Source: Phlegmacium glaucopus
Lineage: Eukaryota; Basidiomycota; Agaricomycetes; Agaricales; Cortinariaceae
DNA length: 64,000 nucleotides
Assembly (NCBI GenBank): GCA_015039465.1
Contig: MU130532.1
Location: 697,017 to 761,016 of the forward strand
Direction of reading: 5' to 3'
Both the position numbers and the translations under genes were made by a program. This document shows, piece by piece, positions 44,605 through 55,441 of this stretch (positions are counted from its first letter, which is position 1; the number at the start of each line of letters is the position of its first letter). The notes below the pieces were generated by a model. The model worked only from the letters and a program-made list of their open reading frames with translations, did no database searches and was not told where the DNA came from.

Positions 44605-46695
44605 ATGGATTTTGTTGGAGAAGGATCCAACTTGGACAACAACTGGCATGGGTCTCTAAGGCAAGAACTGAATCACCTTCACATCCGTGAAATACCGACT
44701 GCTCAGGATACTTTCGTTGTTAATCTCTGCGCTGGTGCGTGTCTGAGAAATTTAGGTCTTGCAACTTTTTTCATAAACAATTCTAATTCAACTTGAAGTC
44801 GCCGCTCTGACTTGGGTCTTGTACGACATGATTTTGTGTTTTGAACAGGAGGTAACGTATTACTTCCAGTCTTAAATGTGTACTTGGATCGTGACGCTTA
44901 TTTTCCGTGTATCATAGGTCTCTCTTGTCTGGTGGCGATGGTCCGTCTGCTTTCTGTTCCTTGACGCATTATCATTATCTCCATGGCACCTCGAACTGTC
45001 TTTATAGGAGAGAACACAAAGGTCGCCACACAAGGAGGATATACGTCATTGTTCGCTACTTCTCTATCCTGAACCTCGCGTACGTTCCCCTCTCCGTTTT
45101 TTTAAAACTAATTTGATCAACGCTGTTCAGGTGGTATGTCGGCAGTGGGTCCACATTTCTTGCCTGAGTTATACCGAAGGTCTGACTAGTGTTTTGTGGC
45201 AATATAGTAACTACTAGGCAGGACCTTAGTCAAAACGTGAGTCCTTATGGCACTATCCTCCATTCTCACCGCCGGGCCAATACATGTGATTACAGTTGTA
45301 TGAAACACCGAGTTTTTCAGCCATCTTGTAAACTTATTGATCCTCTCAGTTGCCAAGCATGGCACCATATCGTTGTCATGTGGGTGACTGTTCAAATTCA
45401 AGTGGCCAAGCCAGTATCCTAATTAACTTCTATTAATACAGCAATGCGACCATCATTACACTACTGCCAGATGCCATGGTACTAATCTGTATAAATGCTG
45501 TTCATGGCTGCGACCATACCAGTATGGTTTCTTATATCTGAAATCTTGGAATATTTCTCATTGCTGCATTATTAGCCTTGCTAATCTGTATCTCGCTCTT
45601 CTTGTGTAAGTAATCATGCACGATCCTTGGGGAAGACTGCGCTTACATAATCATTATTTTTTAGTTCAAATAATTGTGAGTTCTATCTATCCAGAGTTTA
45701 ATAACATGTCATTCATATTCGCAACTAGACAGGTGTTGGGGTTGGCACGTTAGCTGTTTTGACGACTGGGACCCCACATCCTTCTATCGTCTCTCCAACT
45801 ATGGGATGTCCTTTAGGCTCGCCCAAGTACCATCCTATAATAACGCTTGCAGCTTGGTAGGTGTAGCTACCTCCGTCCTATATTTTCGACATAAATTTGA
45901 CCATCATGATTTGAAGGATTCCATCTGTTGCAGCTCAGGGTGATTGTCGACTTAGGTTTCGTTCCAAAGGCGTCCTTAAATAAGGCTAACATTCTTATAT
46001 TTGAAGGCATCTACTTCCTGATGATGCTCGCCACATTCGTTCAAGTCCTGCAAGATCTTGACTCCAACGGAAAGGCGAGCTCAGAGAGCTTATTGCAAGT
46101 ACGCAGGCTAGTGCCCACAATGATAGCTTTCATCACCAATGGATCATCTTATTTCCTCATGTAAGTCGTATTTGTGCTCAAGACGTGATGCTACAACGCT
46201 AAAACAGATGTTTTTCGTTCTTTTCAGTGCTATAAGTACGTTTATTTTACCTCGTAGAACATTGATATTCTGAAGCAAGTTACAAAGCCACAAAAATTGT
46301 GAATGCCGTTGTTGTGGTGAGCGTTTCGGGTCCCCTCAGAGGGGCCGGGATACCGTGAATTGTTTTTTTTTTGTCTCTACGCTTAGGCTCATACATTTAC
46401 TATTTGCCAGGATTATGATGGCGCTGTATCCTGTCCTGGTACGTTGAGGGCTCCTATTTGATAAATGAGCAGAACATAGTACTAAATCTCGATTTATCAT
46501 CGTCTATAGGTCACACGGACGTACCTTAATATGGTTGCATATCTACACGCAAAACCAAATTATAACGGTTACGTTCAGGATATGATGCTTACATCCTCGT
46601 CATCAACCCTCACACGACCCCACATAGAAAGCGGGCAGATCACATTCGCGGTCCGTTCGTCATTTGTCCCAGAATTTGATTATGAAGAATTTTAA
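44605..46695 (+). CDS. DUF6533-like multi-pass membrane protein (model approximate)
   Basis: Exon 1 (44605-about 44733, MDFVGEGSNLDNNWHGSLRQ) joins to VAALTWVLYDMILCFEQE, then V-S-L-V-W-W-R-W / RIYVIVRYFSILNLA, the helix-E-hyd-W-helix-RY pattern of the DUF6533 N terminus common in mushroom proteins. Downstream parts include IFEGIYFLMMLATFVQVLQD, VPTMIAFITNGSSYFLM and a C-terminal tail SSSSTLTRPHIESGQITF..SFVPEFDYEEF, stop at 46693-46695. At least seven short introns are needed, and the middle (45130-45930) was not joined with certainty, so a degenerate copy is possible. The function of the family is unknown; it resembles seven-helix receptors in layout. Confidence 0.55.
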
Positions 46696-46874
46696 AGAAC
46701 AATTGGGATAATATGGTGACTAAAGTTTAAATAATATAATTGAAGTAGTTTTACATTGCTATGTCTCCGTACAATGCATACAACTATTTATGGACTAGTA
46801 ATAAGGCTGCAACCTCTATATAAGAGGTAGATACACTGCAAGGCGAGTGTTCGAACAATGACAACACCAGAAGA

Positions 46875-48448
46875 CTAGATCTTGTGACACCAGACATTCC
46901 CCCACTGATCCTGTGACTCGCCCGTAAGGCCTTTGTTCTGATCACCACCGGCGCCATCGATATAACCTACACCATAACTCGCAGCGGCATTGAATCGCTT
47001 GGTAGGGCATCTGAATTGAAGAAATGGGGGACATGCCCTATCCACAGCGTTGCACATTTCCAGACAGGGTAGAAGCATAGTGTAAGGACTACCCAGTGCC
47101 GGCAAGGCTGTATTTCTCTGTGTATCACTCGTTTGTTGAGGGAGCAGAGCAGAAAGGACGATCTGTGCACCGGCTGCGTTTGTTTGGATAGATGCGCTGA
47201 GTCCTGTAGCATTAGGAGGAGCGGGAACGGCAGTGAATGCGTCCGGATTTGCTGGACTGGGCTCGGAACATCTTGTAAATGAGATAGCACAGAGCCATTT
47301 GCGATACTCGCGTTGACAGTCCTCACACCCCACCAACGGGGAGTACCAGTCACGCCCACAGGCAAAACTGGTCAGGACTGTGGTGAAATTTGCCATGGAA
47401 GAGAGGAGGGGTGTGGTAATCTGTGCTGGGAGGTTGGTGCTATCATAGGCAACATTGGTTCCTGGAGGTGCAGGAAGAGGTACAGAGTACGCGACGCCCG
47501 GGCAAAAAGGTAAAGAGTGGACAAGTGGACAATTAAACGAGGCTAAAAGAATGGTAAGACCAGAAGCAGCAAATTCGATAGAAGAAAGGGCCGACCAGAT
47601 TTTGTTGCGAAGAAGATGGGGCCACTGATTTTTGTGTTGTTCTGCAAGACGAAGGCAGTGTAGTTAGTAGAAGGGGTCAAAGCGCCCACGAGCCATTGCG
47701 TTCTAAAGCCTTCATCACTTCGTGCCCACAAGGTTTCAGCGGTTGTTCCAGATGTATTTTGGCTTGAGAGAAAACAGCCTGTCTGTAAACCGTTTGCAAA
47801 CCCTGAGGAGGTCGGAAATAAGATAAGTGTGTAATTTGGAGACGTGGCCGGTAAAGGAGGCTGAGACAAATTTGCAGCGGGGAGAGTAAAGTTTGGAAAT
47901 GTCGGTTGCATGTTCTTGATATTTTCGAATGACGGAGAGAACAATAGCGCTTGATTTGACGTTGTGTCGCCGAAGAAAGGTAGATCTGTCAATGATTCAT
48001 GTATTGGACCTATATAGAGTTATAAGGGCCACGTATCGCAGTAAAATGGGTACATACCGCCATCAGAAATGCCAACATCAAAGGCCACACCATTGGGATC
48101 ATCGGAATTCCTTGGTACTACCACCGCAAGCACGCCCCCATTGGCAAACCTCCCAGTCCACCTGCCGAGGCCAGAAGTTAACTGTATTTCAGAGAAAGAT
48201 ATATCAGCCCTAGGGTTATCTAATGTAGCAATGTTGCTGCTGTTTGACACGAAGAACTGTGGTATCGAGGAGGACTTTGAGCATAGTGCGATAGTAATTG
48301 ACAGCTGCTCTTCGTGTGGTAGGGTAAAAGATGGCTGGGATGAAAGCCTTAGGGTATTGAAGGAGGTAACATTATTGAGAGTCAATTGTGCTGTCTGTGC
48401 ATAGACTATTGTAGCACTGAGAAGACATAGCAAAGATTCTGGGAGCAT
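46875..48448 (-). CDS. MID1: MID1, stretch-activated calcium channel subunit
   Basis: Predicted as complement(join(46875..47542, 47596..48009, 48058..48448)), 490 residues. Signal peptide MLPESLLCLLSATIVYAQ, a mid-part rich in N-x-S/T sequons (NNVTSF, FPNFTLP, NYTLILF), then the Cys-rich MID1 C terminus: SFNCPLVHSLPFCPGVAYSV, CGRDWYSPLVGCEDCQREYR, WLCAISFTRC, LPCLEMCNAVDRACPPFLQF and a closing GNVWCHKI. In yeast MID1 partners the CCH1 channel for high-affinity Ca2+ uptake during stress and mating. Both introns are about 50 nt with clean borders. It is followed upstream by a same-strand glycosidase-like gene, with no functional link evident. Confidence 0.92.
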
Positions 48449-48619
48449 AGAGAAGTTATAGCGTAAGCCGCGAAAGGGATTGGCGCTATTTGGTCACGTG
48501 ATATTATGTAACAACGATTCCTGCATGGTACTGGCAAGTTCTCACTTTAATATTTAGCTCTTACCTATCCAATTGAACCATTTTTTTCCATATTATGCAG
48601 TTCTGAATAGTAGACACTT

Positions 48620-50850
48620 TCAAAATGGTCTTACAATAAATGCTCCACTTCCCACAGCTTCAAACAAGATATTACTCCGATCAGAATCAATCTTGGTACC
48701 AGTATCAAGGACTTGTTCCACGTTGATCTCACGGGATGGTAGTCCAAGGTTAGTGATCTGTACCGATACGGGCGAATAATTTGTGTTAGTAGCAAGAACA
48801 AGTGTCTCTGCGGCGTTGATTTTCCAAAGGCCGACATCGACTCCTTGGATAGTAGTCTGGCAGAAAGTTGCTGAAGGATTGAGGATGAACGGTGTCATCT
48901 TTGGAATTGAGAGAGCGAGGAGGGATGCGAAAGCTTTGATATCGGGAGTGGTTGGATCATCCCATGAAACCACACCTTTTGAAAGGGGGAAGGGTAAGTT
49001 AAAGTGGACGAAATGGTGCCGAATAACACTTACCAAGAGCACCATGGTTTATCCCCATGATACTTTGGACGACAAACTCCTGACCAGTGGGTTCACGCTA
49101 GTTAAAAAGGTTCCAGATTACAGTAAGAAATCTTGGCTCATAACAGGTTTGGTTTCAATCACCTTCCAGTAACTGCAAAAAAAAGATATTTCAGATTGTT
49201 ATATTCAGAAAAAAACTACATGCAACGAACGTCTCATTGCCGAATCCCTGGGGAACCGTCCAAACAGCTTTTGTTCGTTCCCATCCATTAATAAGTAGAC
49301 GATCTCTGAACTCGTCCATTCGGGTAGAAATATCCTGGAACGAACCCTTGCAATTGTCGCACCTAGTTTCACGGCGTGAGATGCATGAGCGAACGAAGCC
49401 TCAAGGAGAGAAATATGGACTGACCCACAATCGCCATAATTTTCAGTGCACACTGTCCCCCATTGAGAAGAGAATGTGACATTGTTCCCGATCATATAGG
49501 AATCTTGCATTACCACGTCTGTGCCACTGGTGTAGTTACTTTGGAATGTGAACAGATAATATAGTAGTATGAGGAGGTAAGTATAAAATCGAAGGAGCCG
49601 ATATCAATGGAAGTGACGACCACCGACAGACAAGGCACATACGTGAAGTAGAAATTTCCGCAGTTGAGAACGAGAGAGATAGGATGGTAGCCTGCGCCTC
49701 CTTTCCCATCGCCTCCGTCCAAAGAAGTAATAAGATTAGATGCTTTCAATGTGGCATCCAGCGGATCAGAAGTGCCATCAGGTTCATCTGCAGTGTACCA
49801 TAGTAGCAGATTGGGTCGAGACTTGATGTGGTTGACTTGAGTCGTTACAGCAGAGGCATTCATATATGTCCTGCCAACAATAAATGTAATGAATATCTAC
49901 GAAGCACCATTTCATGTCTGTAGATGACGAGATGACGAACCCTCGCATGTCGTACATCAAATAGAGACCAGCTTCCTGCATCTTGTCGAGAACCTCATCG
50001 AGTATTGTGATATTGTCAAAAGTTGGAATAGGATGCACCTAGGATGCCCTTGAGGAAACAGCACAATTGGGATAGAAAGTGAAACAGACCACAGTGAATC
50101 TAGATGAGCTCTGAGTGTCATGATTTAATTGTTGGAATAATAACGCTCACCCTTGAGCTTTCAGCTTAGCCGAAATATTCAAATCCTGTGTTAAGTAACC
50201 ACTAAATTGGGTATAGAACCCTATCGGAAAAACAGGGGCATATGGGCCTCCTTTTCCATTTGCAGGTTTGGCCAGTATAGCCCCCGTTCGCAAATCCATT
50301 TTCGTAACAGATCCAATATTTGAAGGAGGATCCGGAAGATAAGTCAGAGAGCCAGTAACCTCGTATTTCTGAGAAGAGAAGGTAGCACTGCATGTGATAG
50401 TGTACGCTTCAACTCTAGGTTGGAGAGAAGATAAAGAAAACGAAAGAGCTTGCTTCGTCGCATTCAAAGGAACAGTTCCACTGGTGAGTCCCTTCCCGTC
50501 AACTGACACAGAGACGCTTATAGATCCAAGGGCACGGAACTCCGGAATAGAAATTGGAGCTGCGTTGGATATCTGTTGGAATGTAACAGGCGTGTCAATT
50601 ATGATTGCTATATCGTGAGGGCTCAAAGTAGTCGCGTCCTCGGCAAGATAGGGTCTTATAGCAGGCGCGCAGCGAAGAGCCAATAATGGTGTTGGAGAGG
50701 TGGCTGGAGTAATGAACTGGCCACCTGGCGTTTGGTAAGTCTCAAGCACTGACAGATTCACGACTTGTCACTACACTTACCAGGAGGGACTACGGGTTCG
50801 GTGGTCTGGTAGTTTTTACCACACCTGGCAGAAATGAAATAAGAATAATC
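48620..50850 (-). CDS. secreted glycoside-hydrolase-like protein (TIM-barrel type)
   Basis: Segments in order: LETYQTPGGQFITPATSPTP and a beta-rich N-terminal domain (TLSPHDIAIIIDTPVTF, ..QPRVEAYTITCSATF), then APVFPIGFYTQFSGYL, VHPIPTFDNITILDEVLDKM, GLYLMYDMRG, RPNLLLWYTADEPDGTSDPL, YHPISLVLNC, VMQDSYMIGNNVTFSSQWGT, WERTKAVWTVPQGFGNETYW, NHGALGVVSWDDPTTPDIKA, and a beta C-terminal domain ending at 48620. The W-Y-T-x-D-E-P strand resembles the acid/base strand of clan GH-A barrels. It belongs to a mushroom-typical family annotated only as glycosidase-superfamily. The first exon (near 50782-50890) was not resolved, so signal peptide and start are uncertain. Confidence 0.7.
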
Positions 50851-50899
50851 GCGCCAGTGATTCTAAGCCCGAATATGCCTTAGAAACGCACCATGTTTG

Positions 50900-51931
50900 T
50901 GCTGAAATACCTACTATAAAGCTAGTCACAGAGACTAGATGAAGGAAGGCTTGTCGCACATTGTACATGATACACTAAGGGTAATCAAGAAAGAATCAGA
51001 GATTTCGAAAGCCCTCCAAGGATTAGCTAAATATTTATATACGTTGGTAATGCATGATGGGTCAATTGCATGTGAAGGGAAGCGAAGAACGCACATTTGC
51101 ACATGGGTGATCGTCATCCAACAAGATATATCAACATCACCAAAACATCACGATGTTTGTATCTGGATACATACATAAACATAGTAATAAAATACCTGTA
51201 AACTTCGAAATTCGTGTAAATAGATACATGTGAATGCTTCCAACTAAAAATATACAATCCACGACAATAAATGTGAACTCTACAACTCCAGCAACAATTT
51301 ACAAGGGGCTGCATGGATTGCCAAGCATGCAAGAGCATGTAAGAATTACCGAATATGTAAAATTTTAGTCACAAGTATTGGAATGTGGACAATACAAGAG
51401 CACATATTGGACTGCCAGAAAGGTTGACTATGTAAAATTTTAGTCACAAGTATTAGATTGTAGAAAATACAAGGGTATAGATTTATCTGCAGACTATATA
51501 AAATCCTCATGCTATGTAAACTCCCACATGTCCTTTTCTCAATGTAAACCCTACATTGCCGTATATACCTTCACCACAATAAGTCACCTTATATAGTCAT
51601 ACAAACCCATATCAGGTCTTGATCCCTTACAATCCAAAGCACCAATGTCAGACAATACAAATAATATAATTCCTATTTAGGTACACATGATGTAGACGAC
51701 AAGGGAGAAGGACTTGAGTAAAGCGGTCAGTATGGTCCGAGGCAACGTAAAACATTTCCAGCAATGAGGGAGTCCGACAGCAGGAGGCGGCAAGTGTGAA
51801 GCCACTGCCAACCATCTAATTAAAATACTACAAAGCGACAGGTCGAGAAATGAGCAATGAGCAACATAACTAGTATTTAAAATGCAATTAATAAAGTAAA
51901 ATAAATAAGACGATGATACATACATGGAGAT
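50900..51931. other. intergenic, AT-rich
   Basis: About 1 kb without a supported gene. Direct repeats of TATGTAAAATTTTAGTCACAAG occur at about 51353 and 51430. The right end is 3' to the DUF6698 relic. Confidence 0.45.
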
Positions 51932-52796
51932 TTAACGAGTCCTTCGATTCTTCTTAGCAGGACCAGCTCGCAGCTCAGTCGTCTTCCGCTTTTTCTCTGT
52001 AGCCTTCGTGGCCGTCATGGATGGTCTTTTGCTGGTAGGTTCAGGTGTCGCAGACGAAGGTGGGTGCAGGTGGGTAATTTGGCCTTCACGTGGGGAATCT
52101 GGAACGTCCGACAGACTGCTGTCGTCGTCGTCGTCGCCGACAATCTACAAATAGCTCAGATATCAGCGACGAAAATAAAATAAAAATAATACCTTGTGTC
52201 CCTCTTGAGTTGAGGGTAAAGGAGTCCCCACACGGTTGACTGGCGGTGAACCAATGGGAGTAGCTTGAGGCCGTAAAGGAGAGCCACGCGCTGATTGGCT
52301 CCTGTCCTCAAAGGATGCCGTGGGTGCGTCCTTGACCATAGAGTGGTCCCCTTCCTCGGAGGGCGATGGTGAGGAGACCCGAGCCACACCGCGCGCGTTT
52401 TTGGCAGCACGTTGGGCAGCACTCCTTGCGACAGGGTCCATAATACATCCATCGATGCCAGTGAGGTTTCTTTTTTGTCTTTTCGAAGACCCAGCCACGG
52501 ATTTAGGAAGACCTGGGATCTGTCTAAAAGAAGGGTAAATATCAAATATGAACCAGGGGAAGACTTACTCATTCCACCAGGCAAGAGTATCCTTCACCCA
52601 TGGGTCATCCGGGTCGGTCTCAAACATCCTCACTATATTTTGGTAGAATACTCCATGTTCAAAAGCACCGTCGTCGATGATCCAGCCTCTACCTCGCAAT
52701 GCGATACGGGTCTGGAGATCAAAATTAGTATCAAACAAAGACTCAACTCCTCAACTCTGAGGTGTAAAACTCACAATGATGCATGTGTATGCTATG

Positions 52797-52804
52797 GTGC
52801 GAGC
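52797..52804 (+). repeat. target-site duplication, left
   Basis: GTGCGAGC, repeated exactly at 53401-53408 on the other side of the MITE. Confidence 0.92.
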
Positions 52805-53400
52805 TAGTGATGCCAAAGTTCAGTTCTGAACTGACTCACTGAACCTGAACTGACTGAACTGAACTGAACTGAACTGAAAAGTTCAGTTCAGTTCAGGCAT
52901 ATGGAGAATTGGCAGTTCATCCAGTTCGAACTGAACTGAACTGCTGAACTGATAGGTCCTCGAAGGATGAGAAATTCCTATATATTGATCCATGTTTCCT
53001 GGAAATTGGTTCTTTGGTGATGTACAAATGATTTGGAAGTCCTTTTGGGAGTAAAACAATGATTGAGCAAGGAGATAATGACCATATGATGTGATTATGT
53101 TATATATTAGCATTATCCATTTTGGAACATAAATACAAATCAGTGGTGTTATATATTCTCAAGGGGTCCTGAGATCATACATGAGTAGAAATTGGGTGCC
53201 TAAGGCCTAAGGATGGTCCTTGGACGATGGAATTTCCAATAATAAGTAAAATATAGAATTTATAACAGTTCTTCAGTTCAGTTCAGTTCGAACCGGTTCT
53301 TTAACAGTTCAGTTCAGTTCAGGAAAAACTTAGTCAGTTCAGTTCTCAGTTCAGCAAAAAATGCTGCTGAACTGAACTGAACTGAACTTTGGCATCACTA
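52805..53400. mobile_element. hAT-type MITE, 596 bp, with perfect 8-bp target duplication
   Basis: Terminal inverted repeats begin TAGTGATGCCAAAGTTCAGT on the left and are exactly mirrored on the right (22 bp identical). The element is flanked by the 8-bp direct repeat GTGCGAGC at 52797-52804 and 53401-53408. TA-type ends with 8-bp duplications are the hallmark of hAT transposons. Both arms continue as runs of the pentamer GAACT / AGTTC (52815-52945 and 53271-53388). No coding capacity, so it was moved by a hAT transposase encoded elsewhere. Confidence 0.93.
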
Positions 53401-53408
53401 GTGCGAGC
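53401..53408 (+). repeat. target-site duplication, right
   Basis: GTGCGAGC, identical to 52797-52804; one copy belongs to the invaded DUF6698 exon. Confidence 0.92.
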
Positions 53409-53944
53409 GGTCACCTCCGTCATATTGTGCAAGCGCGACTTGCTCGGACGACCTTTCTTTGTGGCCCCTGGATCCAAGGCTGTTCTTGGACCTGTAAAGA
53501 TTTGGCGGAAAACCTACCAGAGAGTCAGTCATTAATTGAGGTACCCATTTTGAGATAAGACATACAATAGGCAACATGTACCCTCGAAAGAGGTTGACTC
53601 GATCATCGTCCTCATCGCCATTGGTACCAAGGGGGTAGAGGAAAGTCGGCCATTTGGATTCGCTGATATCAACGAGCCCCATCTCGGCATCATGCATAGT
53701 CGTTCTAAAGACATTTATTATCACTTATTTCATATACACAAATGGATTACTCACTCGAAATCCCCTGGAGAGAAAGAGTCGATCATGACCAGAGGTACCA
53801 GCAGGATTGCGTATTCCGGATGGGACCATCCGCGTTCATCATTGCGATTTCTAGTTGGCAGTGGAAATTCATTTTTATCGTACCGGAGTATTGCCTTAGG
53901 GGTGGGTTGGAGGTAGTCCACGAAATCTGCCAATTATATGTTGA

Positions 53945-55403
53945 TTTTGTCCCCGAGGGTACCCTGGGTGCGAGCACCAGATCCGCGAAGCCTTGACTGA
54001 AGCTATAGGCCAGGAGAAATCCGACCTTTTCTTTGACAAGGTAGGCAACACTTCAAGATAGTCACTTTCCCTGATATAGGATCAACAGTTCTTGGAATAT
54101 TTCTTCACCGAGGCCGGTGCACAGTTCTTCAAAAGCCTGGGGGTTAATCTCATTCGCCTACCCTTCAATTACCGTCATTTTGAAGGTAATCTAGTACAAT
54201 TATTCATACCACTGCCTTATTCGGACCCTGACTTCACTAGATGACATGACGCCATGTTCTCAAAGAATCTGGGTTCAAGCACCTTGATAGAATCATTGAC
54301 CTTTGCGGCAAGCACGGAATTTATACAATCCTCGATCTGCACGCTGCTCCGGGAGGACAAAATACCGATTGGCACTCAGATCATGGTGGACATATCGCTA
54401 ATGGTTGGTTTTATATATCAACCCGTTAATTGCGCAACTGATTGTTTGCTTCTAGTTTGGAATCACAAAGATTTCCAAGATCGTACAGTCTGGCTCTGGA
54501 CGGAGCTTGCCAAACATTACAAGGATAACAAATGGATTGCAGGATATAACCCTGTGAACGAGCCTACTGATTCCAAACATACACGCGTTGTCGCATTCTA
54601 CGACAGAGTTTATGACGCTATTCGGGCCATCGAGACAGATCACGGCATTTTTTTCGATGGCAAGTACATTTGCATTGGCGATAGGTTATTCGATCCATGA
54701 TTATTCCAGCTTTGGGTTTCCCGCTACTCGTGAAGAATATGTTTCGAGCGACGAGCAGCGTAGGAGACTGAGGAGGGATTACGAGAAGAAGCGTGCTTGG
54801 ATGGATGAAAGAGGGTTATGTGTCTGGAACGGTAATGGGGCCCTGTTTATGCGAGAAAGCAATATGATGGGGAAGCCACTGACTCGATTAATACCGCACG
54901 TTACAAGGTGCTAAGGGACCAGCTGGAAATATATAGAGGCAAGCATGGCCGTGTCTAGTATGACGATCCATTTTCTGATGAATTCCATCCCTAGGCCCGG
55001 CTGAGCTCGTCTATCTGGTTATACAAAGACATCGGTTTCCAAGGCATGGTGTACATCTCCTCAGAGACGCCTTACATGACCCTATTCTCCAAATTTCTTG
55101 CCAAAAAGCATCGTCTCCCTTGGGGAGCTGATGATACTGCCGTACGTCAAGCCTCTCGTGGATCATGTCAACGAAGAGGTTCCGGAGAGGTTCCGTGAGA
55201 TCTACCCATACCCAGTGAGCGATCGTGTGACGAGGAACATTTTGGTCAGAGAGTTTCTGATTAAGGAGTGGGCGGAACATTTTGTGGATATGGATGAAGC
55301 AGCATTGGATGCCATCGCTGGGAGTTTCAAGTTGGAGAGGTGTCTGAAGTGGCAAGAACTCAATACTCTCCTGACTCAGGCTGCACTTGTACGTAGTATG
55401 TAA
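53945..55403 (+). pseudogene. GH5 glycoside hydrolase relic with several frameshifts
   Basis: Pieces in the GH5 order: GYPGCEHQIREALTEAIGQE, SDLFFDK, FLEYFFTEAGAQFFKSLGVN, LIRLPFNYRHFE, then (after a frame change near 54253) [19 protein letters not shown] and [53 protein letters not shown] (the N-E-P acid/base), frame change near 54661, YSIHDYSSFGFP, another near 54831 before WGPVYARKQYDGEATDSINT, SSIWLYKDIGFQGMVYI and a C-terminal LVDHVNEEVPERFREIYPYP..EWAEHFVDMDEAALDA. At least three single-base frame changes and a missing first exon mark it as dead. Live relatives are extracellular beta-glucanase or glycosidase types. Confidence 0.75.
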
Positions 55404-55441
55404 AAGGCCTTTTTTGGACAAAGCATCAGTTAAACTTGAAC

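Larger units (their letters stand above)
51932..53933 (-). pseudogene. DUF6698-type gene disrupted by a MITE
   Basis: Minus-strand exons read LADFVDYLQPTPKAILRYDK, FPLPTRNRNDERGWSHPEYA (53933-53751), then KWPTFLYPLG, VNLFRGYMLPIV / FRQIFTGPRTALD, KSRLHNMTEVTART, IAYTCII, then GWIIDDGAFEHGVFYQNIVR, TDPDDPWVKDTLAWWNE, and a low-complexity tail with SPSPSEEGD and DDDDDSSLSD, stop at 51932. This is the DUF6698 pattern of mushroom genomes. The MITE at 52805-53400 sits inside the codons of ..VTART-IAYTC.., so the reading frame is broken. The 5' end is missing: homology stops near 53935, where a TAA (53934-53936) and a GH5 relic on the other strand begin. Confidence 0.75.
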
